Shown here: positions 9,505 through 17,780 of the stretch, in pieces | Position numbering within the stretch: the stretch's first letter is position 1 | How the letters are laid out: every line of letters begins with the position of its first letter | From: Zobellia roscoffensis | Lineage (GTDB): Bacteria > Bacteroidota > Bacteroidia > Flavobacteriales > Flavobacteriaceae | NCBI RefSeq assembly: GCF_015330165.1 | Contig: NZ_JADDXT010000002.1 | Location: forward strand, 308,504 to 372,503 | Reading direction: 5' to 3' | Length of the DNA stretch: 64,000 nt | Made by a program: the position numbers and the translations under genes | The notes under the pieces: generated by a model | Seen by the model: the letters and a program-made list of their open reading frames with translations, nothing else | Databases searched by the model: none | Told to the model about the DNA's origin: nothing

Positions 9505-9882
9505 ATGAAAAAAGTCTTTTCATTATTAGCCATAATAGCCATTGTACTTGTAAGCAACTGCACAGAAATTCCGGAAAATGACAATCCTGTAATCGGAATC
9601 TGGTCAGACATAGAAGTCGCTCCGGCTAGCAAGACTTCCAAGTCCGCAACCACAATTCGTGAAGAATGGATATTTAACGATGCCTATTTGGGAAGATACC
9701 ACCGCAAGAGTAATGGTAGCATTACTTTTAAAACTGACTTTAAATGGAGTTACGATAACGACACATACACAATCTCATACCCCGGAACCGACATGGAAGA
9801 CGAAATAGTCTCTATGAAAGCGTCTGCAGAAGGAAGCTCATTATCTGACTCGCAAGGAAACATTATGGCTCTTAGGGAGTAA
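9505..9882 (+). CDS. Small lipocalin-like lipoprotein, hypothetical
   Basis: 125 residues. Lipoprotein signal peptide: MKK, a hydrophobic core, then the lipobox LVSNC with the lipidated Cys19. The mature part carries GIWSDIE near the start, a phrase typical of lipocalin-like stress proteins (G.W), then alternating beta strands (EEWIFND, GSITFKTDFKWSYDNDTYTISYPG). I do not recognise a specific family. It is flanked by divergently read mdh upstream and a strong terminator downstream, so it is probably transcribed alone. ATG at 9505. Confidence 0.75.
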   Translation: MKKVFSLLAIIAIVLVSNCTEIPENDNPVIGIWSDIEVAPASKTSKSATTIREEWIFNDAYLGRYHRKSNGSITFKTDFKWSYDNDTYTISYPGTDMEDEIVSMKASAEGSSLSDSQGNIMALRE

Positions 9883-9908
9883 AAATTTTACTAGGTTTCA
9901 AATACGCT

Positions 9909-9941
9909 AAAAGCCATATTCTTAATTGAATATGGCTTTTT
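9909..9941. terminator. Terminator after the small lipoprotein gene
   Basis: Near-perfect hairpin AAAAGCCATATTC / GAATATGGCTTTT with a short TTAAT loop and a T-run. Symmetric A and T tails make it potentially bidirectional. Confidence 0.85.
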
Positions 9942-10001
9942 AAATTTAGACAAACTACCGCTATTCGCAGTTATTGAAACACTTATTTTATATTTAACAA
10001 A

Positions 10002-10844
10002 CTAATCACGATATATAGCCATAACAGGTGTATTGATATTTCTTATTAAATCTTCTGTAAGACTATAAGTGAATAATCGTTGATAGAAATTACGCTTATG
10101 GTTTATAAGGCAAACAATATCTATTGTATTCTCTATACAATAATCCAACAAAGATTTTTTTATATCTATAGAGTCTATAGTTTTAAAAGTAACGTTGCTA
10201 ACGTCATGATTTCGTAAAGAAGCCTTAAACCTATCCATCATTGGCACGATGGAATCCCCATGAGCCAAATCAAAATGAACAACATGCAATTTTGCCTTGA
10301 AACTTTTTGACTCACTTATCAAATCTTCCAATGGCTCCTTTTCATCTTCTTGATAATCTACCAAAAACAAAATATTATCTAAATCTCCATCAAATTTTGC
10401 ATTTGCCGGAACTACAACGACCGGCTTATTTATTTCATCTAAAATCTTTAATGTGCTAGTTTCTGTAAATAACTGAAACAAACCACTTTTGCTAATTTGG
10501 GTACCCATTACCACTACAGCAACCTTATCTTCTCTTTTTCCAATATACTGAGTGAAAGTATCTATAAAGTCGCCCTCACGCACCACATATTTTACCTTTA
10601 AACTATCAATCTTATTTTCTTTAAGAATTTTTTCGAAAGGAGGAAAAGTCTCCTTTTTATTTCTAAAATTCTGTATATCTAGCTTTTCGTATAATTTTTG
10701 CTCTACCTCTGAAGTCTCCGTTTCTAAATCATAAGCATGAAAAACTATAATTTTCTTTTCTGTCTTCTTTGCATACTCTACAGCATATAAAAAGGCATTC
10801 ATGGAAACTTCAGAAAAATCTGTGGGAAAAAGTACACTATCCAT
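10002..10844 (-). CDS. Tandem universal stress protein (two Usp domains)
   Basis: 280-residue cytoplasmic protein with two UspA-like alpha/beta domains. Domain one (about 1-143) starts MDSVLFPTDFSEVSMNAF and holds the VVVMGTQISKSGLFQLFTETSTLKIL segment with the VVVVPAN end strand. Domain two (about 150-280) starts NILFLVDYQEDEKEPL and ends RNINTPVMAIYRD. The usual ATP-binding motif G-2x-G-9x-G-(S/T) is incomplete in both domains: domain one has GTQISKSGLFQ followed by Thr-rich sequence, and domain two has no such glycines. It may therefore be a non-ATP-binding type. Neighbour of a PiT-like permease on the same strand with a gap of about 125 bases; co-transcription is possible. Confidence 0.85.
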   Translation of the reverse strand: MDSVLFPTDFSEVSMNAFLYAVEYAKKTEKKIIVFHAYDLETETSEVEQKLYEKLDIQNFRNKKETFPPFEKILKENKIDSLKVKYVVREGDFIDTFTQYIGKREDKVAVVVMGTQISKSGLFQLFTETSTLKILDEINKPVVVVPANAKFDGDLDNILFLVDYQEDEKEPLEDLISESKSFKAKLHVVHFDLAHGDSIVPMMDRFKASLRNHDVSNVTFKTIDSIDIKKSLLDYCIENTIDIVCLINHKRNFYQRLFTYSLTEDLIRNINTPVMAIYRD

Positions 10845-10970
10845 AGTAATCGTTTTTTGAATAATTAATTCAACTATAGTTTAACTAAATGGTATTGTTT
10901 TAACACAAGGGGCCAACAGCAACATCGCACCTAAAGTTAGAACAACTCTATTTTATGACAAAGCCATTCA

Positions 10971-11933
10971 CTAAATAGAAGTTGCCAAAAACTTAACAGC
11001 GAACACCAGCGCTATACTTACAACTAGCCCCACCACAACTTTAACCAAATCCATACCTAAAGACTTGAACATTTTTGTTCTTGGTTCATTTTTTCTAAGC
11101 ATATAGTTTAATGCTATTTCTCTACCTGCAAGCACACCTATAAACACCCAAGTTGTACTCATAGGAACGTTGTTCATCTCTTTAAAATAAAAGAGCACCA
11201 CACCATAAACAAAATCAATTATAGTAGCGGACCGAATATCTACAGTATTAGTTTTTGATTTAATTATACTTTGAATGGCGCCACCCTTAGAAGCGATAAT
11301 ATATGCAAGCAAACCCAAGATAACTACCAAGGAGAATACCATTGAATAAATATCTAGTTGCCGTGGCAAATAGACATAGATATTAGCAAAATCCTGAATC
11401 AACCATTGTGACCAAAGAAAACCGGTAGAACACCACTGCAAGATTGTCCAAAGACGTTCCTGCTGGCTTGTAATAGGGTTTTCAATAAACTTTTTCTCAA
11501 CCAATTTTGAGATGCCCAAATAAAGCAAAATAGCCGCTGTAAATGCCACTGCATATCCAGAAAGCGATTTAACTACCATATCGGAAAGATTCTTTTCATT
11601 GAAAAACGTGAGAATCAAAAAAGATGTACTCACAGGAATACCCGTACGAGTCAACAACATAAGAATAATAGGCGGCAGTAAATAGTACCAAGCAAATGGT
11701 TCCGGCATAGGATATTTTACCAATCTACCATAAGAAACATCTCCGTTATGCGAGATATATCCAAAAATTAGCGTCGCTGCCAGTATACCACCAGCAAAAA
11801 GCCACAACACCCACCATTTTTTTCTTTCGTTTGAACTTAAAAAAGTACCTAAGGTTTGTATGGTATCATTACCGATAACCGAGTACGCAGCCAATATAAA
11901 GCCCAAGTACATTACTATGACCGAAAAATCCAA
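10971..11933 (-). CDS. PiT-like (inorganic phosphate/sulfate permease family) membrane protein
   Basis: 320 residues with about nine hydrophobic segments. Two short motifs resemble the inverted repeats of PiT phosphate permeases: YSVIGNDTIQTLGTF near the N-terminus, and the twin P-(V/M)-S-T-(S/T) motifs in GIPVSTSFLIL and NNVPMSTTWVF. In canonical PiT proteins these positions read GANDxAN and PVSTTH. The match is partial, so substrate cannot be claimed. The frame opens at a TTG (11933) just after an in-frame TAA; the first ATG is at codon 8 (11912). I keep the longer form because the extra residues (DFSVIV) extend the first membrane helix. Downstream is the two-domain stress protein, possibly co-transcribed. 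Confidence 0.65.
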   Translation of the reverse strand: MDFSVIVMYLGFILAAYSVIGNDTIQTLGTFLSSNERKKWWVLWLFAGGILAATLIFGYISHNGDVSYGRLVKYPMPEPFAWYYLLPPIILMLLTRTGIPVSTSFLILTFFNEKNLSDMVVKSLSGYAVAFTAAILLYLGISKLVEKKFIENPITSQQERLWTILQWCSTGFLWSQWLIQDFANIYVYLPRQLDIYSMVFSLVVILGLLAYIIASKGGAIQSIIKSKTNTVDIRSATIIDFVYGVVLFYFKEMNNVPMSTTWVFIGVLAGREIALNYMLRKNEPRTKMFKSLGMDLVKVVVGLVVSIALVFAVKFLATSI

Positions 11934-12040
11934 TACAAGTTGATTTTAAAATTAGGGTGTAAATAAAGAACAAAAGAAACAAGGATGATATGAATTGTAG
12001 ATTAATAAATATTTAAATTTTTGACAACTTAACAAAAGAA

Positions 12041-12067
12041 AAGACCGCAATCATAAATGACTGCGGT
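12041..12067 (-). terminator. Terminator after the 12093-12857 gene
   Basis: Hairpin GACCGCAGTCA / TGATTGCGGTC (one mismatch), followed on the minus strand by TTTTCTTTTG. Confidence 0.8.
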
Positions 12068-12092
12068 CCTTGTACTATTATTACTGTTCTAA

Positions 12093-12857
12093 TTACTTAG
12101 AGTTGGATACCGTATCTTCTAAAAGAAATTCCGTGTAATCTAATATATACACACCTAACAAACTCCATTTGAACTTTTCCCCACCGTACTTGGCTTTAAA
12201 CTTATCATTGTCCATAAACAAGGATTCAAAATGCTCATCAAAATCTTTTTTAGTCAACCATAAAACTTTTTCATCACCTTTCTTAATGTAGTATGATTTA
12301 GCAATACCTCCTGCTAATTTCATTCCACCTACTCCAAAACTAGCAGTTTGTTTAGCCCATGGATCTGAATATACTTCAATAAACTGACTATACTTAGGAT
12401 TAACGACCTGCATTAAATACTCAGCTTCCTTCTTTTTGTTTTTCAAAGAAACCATTTGGTTCGTATACATGGTATACCCCTTGTTCATGTACTTAGAGGC
12501 ATCAGTTTTACCCCATTTAGTAGCATCGTTCATGAAATTACCTTGGTTATTTAATTTTTCCAATCCAGAAGGAGCCATGTACAAATCTACTATTTCATCT
12601 GCCTTAACACGAACCTTCTTGCCATCTGTCTTAATGAACTTAATTTCATTAATTTGGCCTTTTTTACGGTCCACATCTTTAATGTCCGCTTCTAATTTAG
12701 TGCCATCTTTAAGGGTAACATAAGCTGGTTTTTTTCGAGAATAAGATGAATAAGCAGGGTCAAATGCCGCTTGTTTTTCACGTTCTTTTAAATCCTCTTG
12801 TCCAAAACAAACAACGCTGGACATAAATAATACCATTGATACTAATTGTACTTTCAT
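12093..12857 (-). CDS. Secreted hypothetical protein
   Basis: 254 residues with a Sec signal peptide (MKVQLVSMVLFMSSVVCFGQ, cleavage likely after FGQ). The mature part has a small beta-rich segment (YVTLKDGTKLEADIKDVDRK...KIKFIKT-like, with KVRVKADEIVDLYMAP) resembling an SH3-like fold found in Bacteroidota secreted proteins. It is followed by a lysine/tyrosine-rich part (MNKGYTMYTNQMVSLKNKKK) and a C-terminal region with W and K/D repeats. I do not recognise a named family. It lies downstream of gyrB on the same strand, separated by a hairpin, and has its own terminator. Confidence 0.7.
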   Translation of the reverse strand: MKVQLVSMVLFMSSVVCFGQEDLKEREKQAAFDPAYSSYSRKKPAYVTLKDGTKLEADIKDVDRKKGQINEIKFIKTDGKKVRVKADEIVDLYMAPSGLEKLNNQGNFMNDATKWGKTDASKYMNKGYTMYTNQMVSLKNKKKEAEYLMQVVNPKYSQFIEVYSDPWAKQTASFGVGGMKLAGGIAKSYYIKKGDEKVLWLTKKDFDEHFESLFMDNDKFKAKYGGEKFKWSLLGVYILDYTEFLLEDTVSNSK

Positions 12858-12895
12858 AATAGGGGTTTTGGGTTATTGTACTGCCCCTAAAATAG

Positions 12896-12919
12896 TTCGT
12901 CCGCCAAGTGGCGGACGAA
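12896..12919. terminator. Strong hairpin between gyrB and the downstream gene
   Basis: Perfect 11-bp inverted repeat TTCGTCCGCCA/TGGCGGACGAA with a two-base spacer. No long T-run follows on the minus strand (CTATTTTA), so it is either a weak gyrB terminator or an mRNA-stabilising/processing hairpin. Confidence 0.55.
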
Positions 12920-12943
12920 TAATTGTTGTGAAAACACTATTTC

Positions 12944-14896
12944 TTATGCATCAATGTTCGCATAAACAGCATTTTTCTCTATAAATTCTCTTCTTGGAGG
13001 AACTTCATCACCCATTAACATAGAGAATACCCGATCAGTTTCGGTTGCATTATCTATTTGTATTTGACGCAATGTTCTAAACTCAGGGTTCATAGTGGTA
13101 TCCCACAATTGCTCAGCGTTCATTTCACCAAGACCTTTATATCGTTGAATACTTACACCACCACTATAACTATCTGCAATTTCATCGCGCTCTTTATCAC
13201 TCCAAGCATATCTCTTTTTCTGCCCTTTTTTAACCAAATATAAAGGTGGTGTAGCTATATAAACGTGACCACTTTCAATCAGTTCGCGCATGTATCTAAA
13301 AAAGAAAGTAAGAATAAGTGTTTCAATGTGACTACCATCAACATCGGCATCACACATGATAACTACTTTGTGATAACGTAACTTTTCTAAATTCAATGCC
13401 TTACTGTCTTCCTCGGTACCAATAGTAACTCCCAAAGCAGTATAAATATTCTTGATTTCCTCGTTTTCAAAAACCTTATGTTGCATGGCTTTTTCAACGT
13501 TTAAAATCTTACCACGTAAAGGTAGAATTGCCTGAAACTTACGGTCACGACCCATCTTGGCCGTACCACCCGCAGAATCACCCTCAACAAGGAATACCTC
13601 ACATTGCGCTGGATCTTGTTCGGAACAATCCGACAATTTACCAGGAAGACCACCAATACTCATGACCGTCTTACGCTGTACCATTTCACGAGCTTTAGTA
13701 GCTGCATGACGTGCTTGAGCGGCAAGAATTACTTTCTGTACAATTATCTTGGCATCATCCGGATGTTCCTCTAAATAGTTAGTTAACATTTCTGAAACCG
13801 CCTGCGAAACCGCAGATGAAACTTCCCTGTTACCCAATTTAGTTTTAGTTTGACCCTCAAATTGCGGTTCGGCCACTTTTACCGAAACAATAGCCGTAAG
13901 ACCTTCTCTAAAGTCATCTCCTTGAACCTCGAACTTCAATTTTTCGAGCATTCCAGAGGCATCGGCGTATTTTTTTAAAGTACTTGTAAGACCTCTTCTA
14001 AAACCAGAAAGGTGTGTACCACCTTCGTGCGTATTAATATTGTTTACATACGAATGCAGATTTTCTGTATAACTCGTATTATAAATCATGGCAACCTCAA
14101 CCGGAATATCGTTTTTCTCGCCTTCCATAGAGATTACACTCTTGATCAACTGCTCACGGTTCCCATCAAGAAACTTAACAAATTCTTTAAGACCTTCATT
14201 GGAGAAAAAAGTTTCGGAAACAAACTCCCCGTCATCATCTTTCTGTCTTCTATCCGTAATACTAATAGTCACTCCTTTATTCAAGAACGAAAGCTCACGC
14301 ATTCTGTTCGCCAAAGTTTCGTAACTATATTCTATAGTTTGCTGAAAAATCTGGTCATCTGGATGAAAAGTAACCATTGTACCTCTCTCATCGGTCTCAC
14401 CAATACTCTTAACAGGATACATTGCTTTTCCACGCTCATATTCCTGCTCCCAAATCTTACCGTCTCTATAAACGGTTGCTTTTAGGTTATCGGAAAGTGC
14501 GTTCACTACAGAAACACCAACACCGTGAAGTCCACCGGATACCTTATAGGAATCCTTATCAAACTTACCACCGGCTCCAATTTTGGTCATTACTACCTCA
14601 AGAGCAGAAATACCTTCTTTTTTGTGTAAATCTACAGGAATACCCCTACCATTATCACGAGTGGTAATAGAGTTATCTTCATTTATGACGACACTGATAT
14701 TATCACAGTGCCCACCCATAGCTTCATCAATAGAGTTATCTACCACCTCGTATACCAAGTGGTGAAGACCTCTAACGCCCACATCACCAATATACATTGA
14801 TGGGCGCATACGCACGTGTTCCATACCTTCAAGGGCCTGGATACTGTCCGCTGAATATTGTTTCTTGTTTTCTTCTTTATTTGCTTCTTCGCTCAT
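12944..14896 (-). CDS. gyrB: DNA gyrase subunit B
   Basis: 650 residues, the usual short form outside Gammaproteobacteria. It is the ATPase subunit of gyrase, which introduces negative supercoils together with GyrA. Seen: GHKL ATPase motifs (NSIDEAMGG, DNGRGIPVDLH, GLHGVGVSVVNALS), the transducer region with the QTK loop (QTKTKLGN), TOPRIM with EGDSAGG and DADVDGSHI metal residues, and the C-terminal IQRYKGLGEMN motif. GyrB versus ParE is judged from the RPSMYIG and KLGNREV context and the length, and is likely but not absolute. ATG at 14896, with an exact TAnnTTTG promoter 40 bases upstream. Confidence 0.95.
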   Translation of the reverse strand: MSEEANKEENKKQYSADSIQALEGMEHVRMRPSMYIGDVGVRGLHHLVYEVVDNSIDEAMGGHCDNISVVINEDNSITTRDNGRGIPVDLHKKEGISALEVVMTKIGAGGKFDKDSYKVSGGLHGVGVSVVNALSDNLKATVYRDGKIWEQEYERGKAMYPVKSIGETDERGTMVTFHPDDQIFQQTIEYSYETLANRMRELSFLNKGVTISITDRRQKDDDGEFVSETFFSNEGLKEFVKFLDGNREQLIKSVISMEGEKNDIPVEVAMIYNTSYTENLHSYVNNINTHEGGTHLSGFRRGLTSTLKKYADASGMLEKLKFEVQGDDFREGLTAIVSVKVAEPQFEGQTKTKLGNREVSSAVSQAVSEMLTNYLEEHPDDAKIIVQKVILAAQARHAATKAREMVQRKTVMSIGGLPGKLSDCSEQDPAQCEVFLVEGDSAGGTAKMGRDRKFQAILPLRGKILNVEKAMQHKVFENEEIKNIYTALGVTIGTEEDSKALNLEKLRYHKVVIMCDADVDGSHIETLILTFFFRYMRELIESGHVYIATPPLYLVKKGQKKRYAWSDKERDEIADSYSGGVSIQRYKGLGEMNAEQLWDTTMNPEFRTLRQIQIDNATETDRVFSMLMGDEVPPRREFIEKNAVYANIDA

Positions 14897-14936
14897 AAAA
14901 TTAACTAGTTGTTAGACTTAATTTTTGGCAATCTCA

Positions 14937-14944
14937 CAAATATA
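14937..14944 (-). promoter_or_regulatory. gyrB promoter -7 element (TATATTTG)
   Basis: Exact TAnnTTTG on the minus strand about 40 bases upstream of the gyrB start; no clear -33 element. Confidence 0.6.
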
Positions 14945-14993
14945 CGCAAAACCCCATGGAATATAGGGGTTTGAGAATAGTCATGCCTCTAAG

Positions 14994-15016
14994 TTATCAA
15001 CAAAAATTGTGGAAAA
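14994..15016. other. Pair of inverted DnaA-box-like sites upstream of gyrB
   Basis: TTATCAACA (14994-15002) and TGTGGAAAA (15008-15016) each differ by one base from the DnaA box TTATCCACA, in opposite orientation, inside an AT-rich 357-base gap between gyrB and asnB. Only two sites are present and both are imperfect, so this is a weak call. The rest of the gap holds only the gyrB promoter and the asnB terminator. Confidence 0.25.
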
Positions 15017-15185
15017 TTTCAAACACAAAATACCATCTTGAATTACTGACATTTAAAACCTAAACTACTCAAATTCAAACTATACAATTTAAAAATTTTT
15101 ATGAACCTACATCCTCTAAGATTGCACCGTTTATTTATAATCTCAGATAAATCCATACATGATTAATATTCTGGACGCAAACAAA

Positions 15186-15217
15186 AAGACCTGCCAGGTT
15201 TTAATACCCCACAGGTC
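15186..15217 (-). terminator. asnB terminator
   Basis: On the minus strand GACCTGtGGGGT / ACCTggCAGGTC forms a hairpin with an ATTAAA loop, followed by TTTTTG, 37 bases after the asnB stop. Confidence 0.75.
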
Positions 15218-15253
15218 AATTCTAGCTAATTACAAATAAGATCAATACCGATT

Positions 15254-16918
15254 CTAATAAGCATCATCGTGTACGTTTGCCACAGCTCTACCAGAAGGGT
15301 CGTTCATGTTTTTGAACGCTTCATCCCACTCCAATGCTATCTGTGTACTACACGCTACAGATGCCTCTTGCGGTACACATAAAGCTGCCGCATCTGATGG
15401 GAAATGAGATTCAAATATAGAACGGTAATAAAATTCTTCTTTTGAAGTTGGTGTTTGTAATGGGAACCTAAACTTGGCATTTGCCAATTGCTCATCAGAC
15501 ACTTCTGTATTTACAACTTCTTTTAAAGTATCGATCCAGCTGTATCCTACACCGTCAGAAAACTGTTCTTTCTGCCTCCACGCCACACTTTCCGGTAACA
15601 TATCTTCAAAAGCTTTACGAACTACCCATTTCTCCATACGCTCCCCATTGATCATTTTATCTTGTGGGTTGATGCGCATAGCAACATCCATAAATTCTTT
15701 ATCCAAGAACGGTACACGACCTTCAATTCCCCAAGATGCTAAGGATTTGTTTGCACGTAAGCAATCGTACATATGTAGTTTGCTTAATTTACGTACGGTC
15801 TCTTCATGAAACTCCTGAGCATTTGGTGCTTTGTGAAAGTAAAGGTAGCCGCCAAAAAGCTCATCTGCTCCTTCTCCTGAAAGGACCATTTTTATACCCA
15901 TCGACTTGATAACTCTTGCCATAAGATACATAGGAGTGGAAGCTCTAATGGTAGTAATATCATACGTCTCCAAATTGTACACCACATCTTTAATGGCATC
16001 TAGACCTTCTTGAATCGTAAATTTAATTTCATGGTGCACCGTACCGATATGATCCGCTACTTTCTGAGCGGCAGCCAAATCCGGAGAACCTTCAAGACCT
16101 ACTGAGAAAGAGTGCAACTGAGGCCACCATGCATCTGTAGTATCACCTGATTCTATACGTTTTTGAGCATATTTCTTTGCTATCGCAGATGTAACAGAAG
16201 AATCCAAACCTCCTGAAAGCAAAACACCATAAGGTACATCTGACATTAACTGACGGTGTACAGCCGCTTCTAAAGCTTCTTTGATTTCTTGAATGCTCGT
16301 TTCGTTTTCCTTAACGGCATCATACTCCATCCAATCTCTGGAATACCATTTTTTGAACTCCCCGTCTTCACTGCTTAAATAGTGTCCTGGAGGAAAAAGT
16401 TGAATTTTAGTACAGGTTCCTTCCAAAGCTTTCAATTCTGAAGCCACATAGAATGTTCCGTTTTGATCCCACCCAATATATAATGGAATGATACCCATAT
16501 GATCACGTGCCACAAAATAAGAATCGTTCTCGGTATCATATATAGCAAAACCAAAAATACCGTTCATCTCATCTAAGAAATCTGCTCCTTTTTCTTTGTA
16601 AAGGGCTAAAATAACTTCACAATCAGATTCCGTCTGAAAATTATATTTTCCGTCAAATTGCTTACGCAACTCTCTATGGTTATAGATTTCGCCATTAGCG
16701 GCCAAAACCAATTTCTTATCTTCACTAAATAACGGCTGTGTACCGGAAGCTGGGTCAACAATAGCCAGACGCTCATGCGCCAAAATAGCTTTTTCATCTG
16801 CATATATCCCACTCCAATCCGGACCACGGTGACGTATTTTCTTAGACATCTCTAATAACTGAGGTCTTAAAACATCTGAACTTTCTTTTAAATCAAATGC
16901 ACATACAATTCCACACAT
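15254..16918 (-). CDS. asnB: Asparagine synthetase B (glutamine-hydrolysing)
   Basis: 554 residues. Converts aspartate, ATP and glutamine to asparagine and glutamate in the cytoplasm. The N-terminal class-II glutaminase domain (about 1-185) starts MCGIVCAFD, with Cys2 becoming the catalytic N-terminal nucleophile. RHRGPDWSG, ANGEIYNHREL and the SDCE motif around residues 98-101 are the expected substrate-loop residues. The C-terminal synthetase domain has the PP-loop SGGLDSS at 235-241, followed by GEGADELFGGYLYFHKAP. Length matches E. coli AsnB (554). Transcribed alone from an exact TAnnTTTG promoter with a TTG at -33, and closed by its own terminator. Confidence 0.97.
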   Translation of the reverse strand: MCGIVCAFDLKESSDVLRPQLLEMSKKIRHRGPDWSGIYADEKAILAHERLAIVDPASGTQPLFSEDKKLVLAANGEIYNHRELRKQFDGKYNFQTESDCEVILALYKEKGADFLDEMNGIFGFAIYDTENDSYFVARDHMGIIPLYIGWDQNGTFYVASELKALEGTCTKIQLFPPGHYLSSEDGEFKKWYSRDWMEYDAVKENETSIQEIKEALEAAVHRQLMSDVPYGVLLSGGLDSSVTSAIAKKYAQKRIESGDTTDAWWPQLHSFSVGLEGSPDLAAAQKVADHIGTVHHEIKFTIQEGLDAIKDVVYNLETYDITTIRASTPMYLMARVIKSMGIKMVLSGEGADELFGGYLYFHKAPNAQEFHEETVRKLSKLHMYDCLRANKSLASWGIEGRVPFLDKEFMDVAMRINPQDKMINGERMEKWVVRKAFEDMLPESVAWRQKEQFSDGVGYSWIDTLKEVVNTEVSDEQLANAKFRFPLQTPTSKEEFYYRSIFESHFPSDAAALCVPQEASVACSTQIALEWDEAFKNMNDPSGRAVANVHDDAY

Positions 16919-16973
16919 AACTCTTTGTTTATTTCTAATTTGAAATCAAAAATGCGACTAAACTTTCAATTAT

Positions 16974-17001
16974 CAAATATAAACATCAATAATGATTTCA
17001 A
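16974..17001 (-). promoter_or_regulatory. asnB promoter (TATATTTG with upstream TTG)
   Basis: On the minus strand TATATTTG (16974-16981) is preceded by a TTG triplet (16999-17001) with a 17-base spacer, close to the Bacteroidota -33/-7 arrangement. It lies about 56 bases upstream of the asnB start. Confidence 0.6.
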
Positions 17002-17107
17002 TTTGAAACATTAAAATATGATTCAACATCAATACATCACTATTTGTATTTTTTTAGATTAAAATTCAGCCGTTCTGTAAGTAGCATAAAATTTAACGAC
17101 TTTTTAG

Positions 17108-17115
17108 TAGATTTG
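17108..17115 (+). promoter_or_regulatory. Promoter -7 element (TAGATTTG) of the DUF2911 gene
   Basis: Exact TAnnTTTG 42 bases upstream of the start codon; no clear -33 element. Confidence 0.6.
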
Positions 17116-17157
17116 AGTTTCAATACTAACTAGTTTTATCACAAAACAAACACAATT

Positions 17158-17706
17158 ATGAAAAAAGTACTTTTTATTGCTTTGATGGCCGTTGCCATGA
17201 CCTTTTCAACCGATGCATTAGCACAAAAATTTAGCGGGTTGGATAAAAGCCCTATGGATATGGCCGCTTATCCAAACGATTACAAGGTATCCTCAAAAAC
17301 TGCCCGTATTATTTATAGCCGTCCACAGTTGAAAGGACGTTCGCTTTCTGAACTTGCCCCTGCAGGAAAAGTATGGCGTACTGGTGCTAACGAAGCAGCC
17401 GAGATTACTTTTTACTCTGATGTGGATTTTGGAGGAAAACAAATTAAAGCCGGAACTTACTCTATTTTCACTATACCAAGTAGTGGCGAGTGGACCGTTG
17501 TTCTTAATAAAAACCTGAACCAATGGGGCGCTTATTCTTATGATGAAACCGCAGATGTTGCCCGTGTTACCGTACCAAGCGCAGAAGATTCTACTTCTCT
17601 AGAAGAATTTTCTATTGCCTTTAAAGAAGCTGGAGACAGTTTTGAAATGGTAATGGGATGGGATAAAACAAGAGTTGCGGTACCAATCACAGCTTCAAAA
17701 ATGTAA
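17158..17706 (+). CDS. DUF2911 family secreted protein
   Basis: 182 residues with a Sec signal peptide (MKKVLFIALMAVAMTFSTDALAQ). The mature part matches the DUF2911 pattern I know from Bacteroidota: SPMDMAAYP early, IIYSRPQLKGRS, then VWRTGANEAAEITFYSDVDFGGK, GTYSIFTIPS and WTVVLNKNLNQWGAYSYDE. The fold is probably a beta-sandwich in the periplasm; the function is unknown. It is a single gene with an exact promoter upstream and a perfect terminator downstream, which it shares with the convergent amidohydrolase gene. Confidence 0.9.
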   Translation: MKKVLFIALMAVAMTFSTDALAQKFSGLDKSPMDMAAYPNDYKVSSKTARIIYSRPQLKGRSLSELAPAGKVWRTGANEAAEITFYSDVDFGGKQIKAGTYSIFTIPSSGEWTVVLNKNLNQWGAYSYDETADVARVTVPSAEDSTSLEEFSIAFKEAGDSFEMVMGWDKTRVAVPITASKM

Positions 17707-17730
17707 CATATCCTGAAACTATAATACAAA

Positions 17731-17761
17731 AAAACCGAAGCTTTAAAGCTTCGGTTTTTTT
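17731..17761. terminator. Bidirectional terminator between the DUF2911 and amidohydrolase genes
   Basis: Perfect palindrome AAAACCGAAGCTTT/AAAGCTTCGGTTTT (17731-17758) with T/A tails, between converging genes. Confidence 0.92.
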
Positions 17762-17780
17762 ATACAGTAACTTTTATCAA

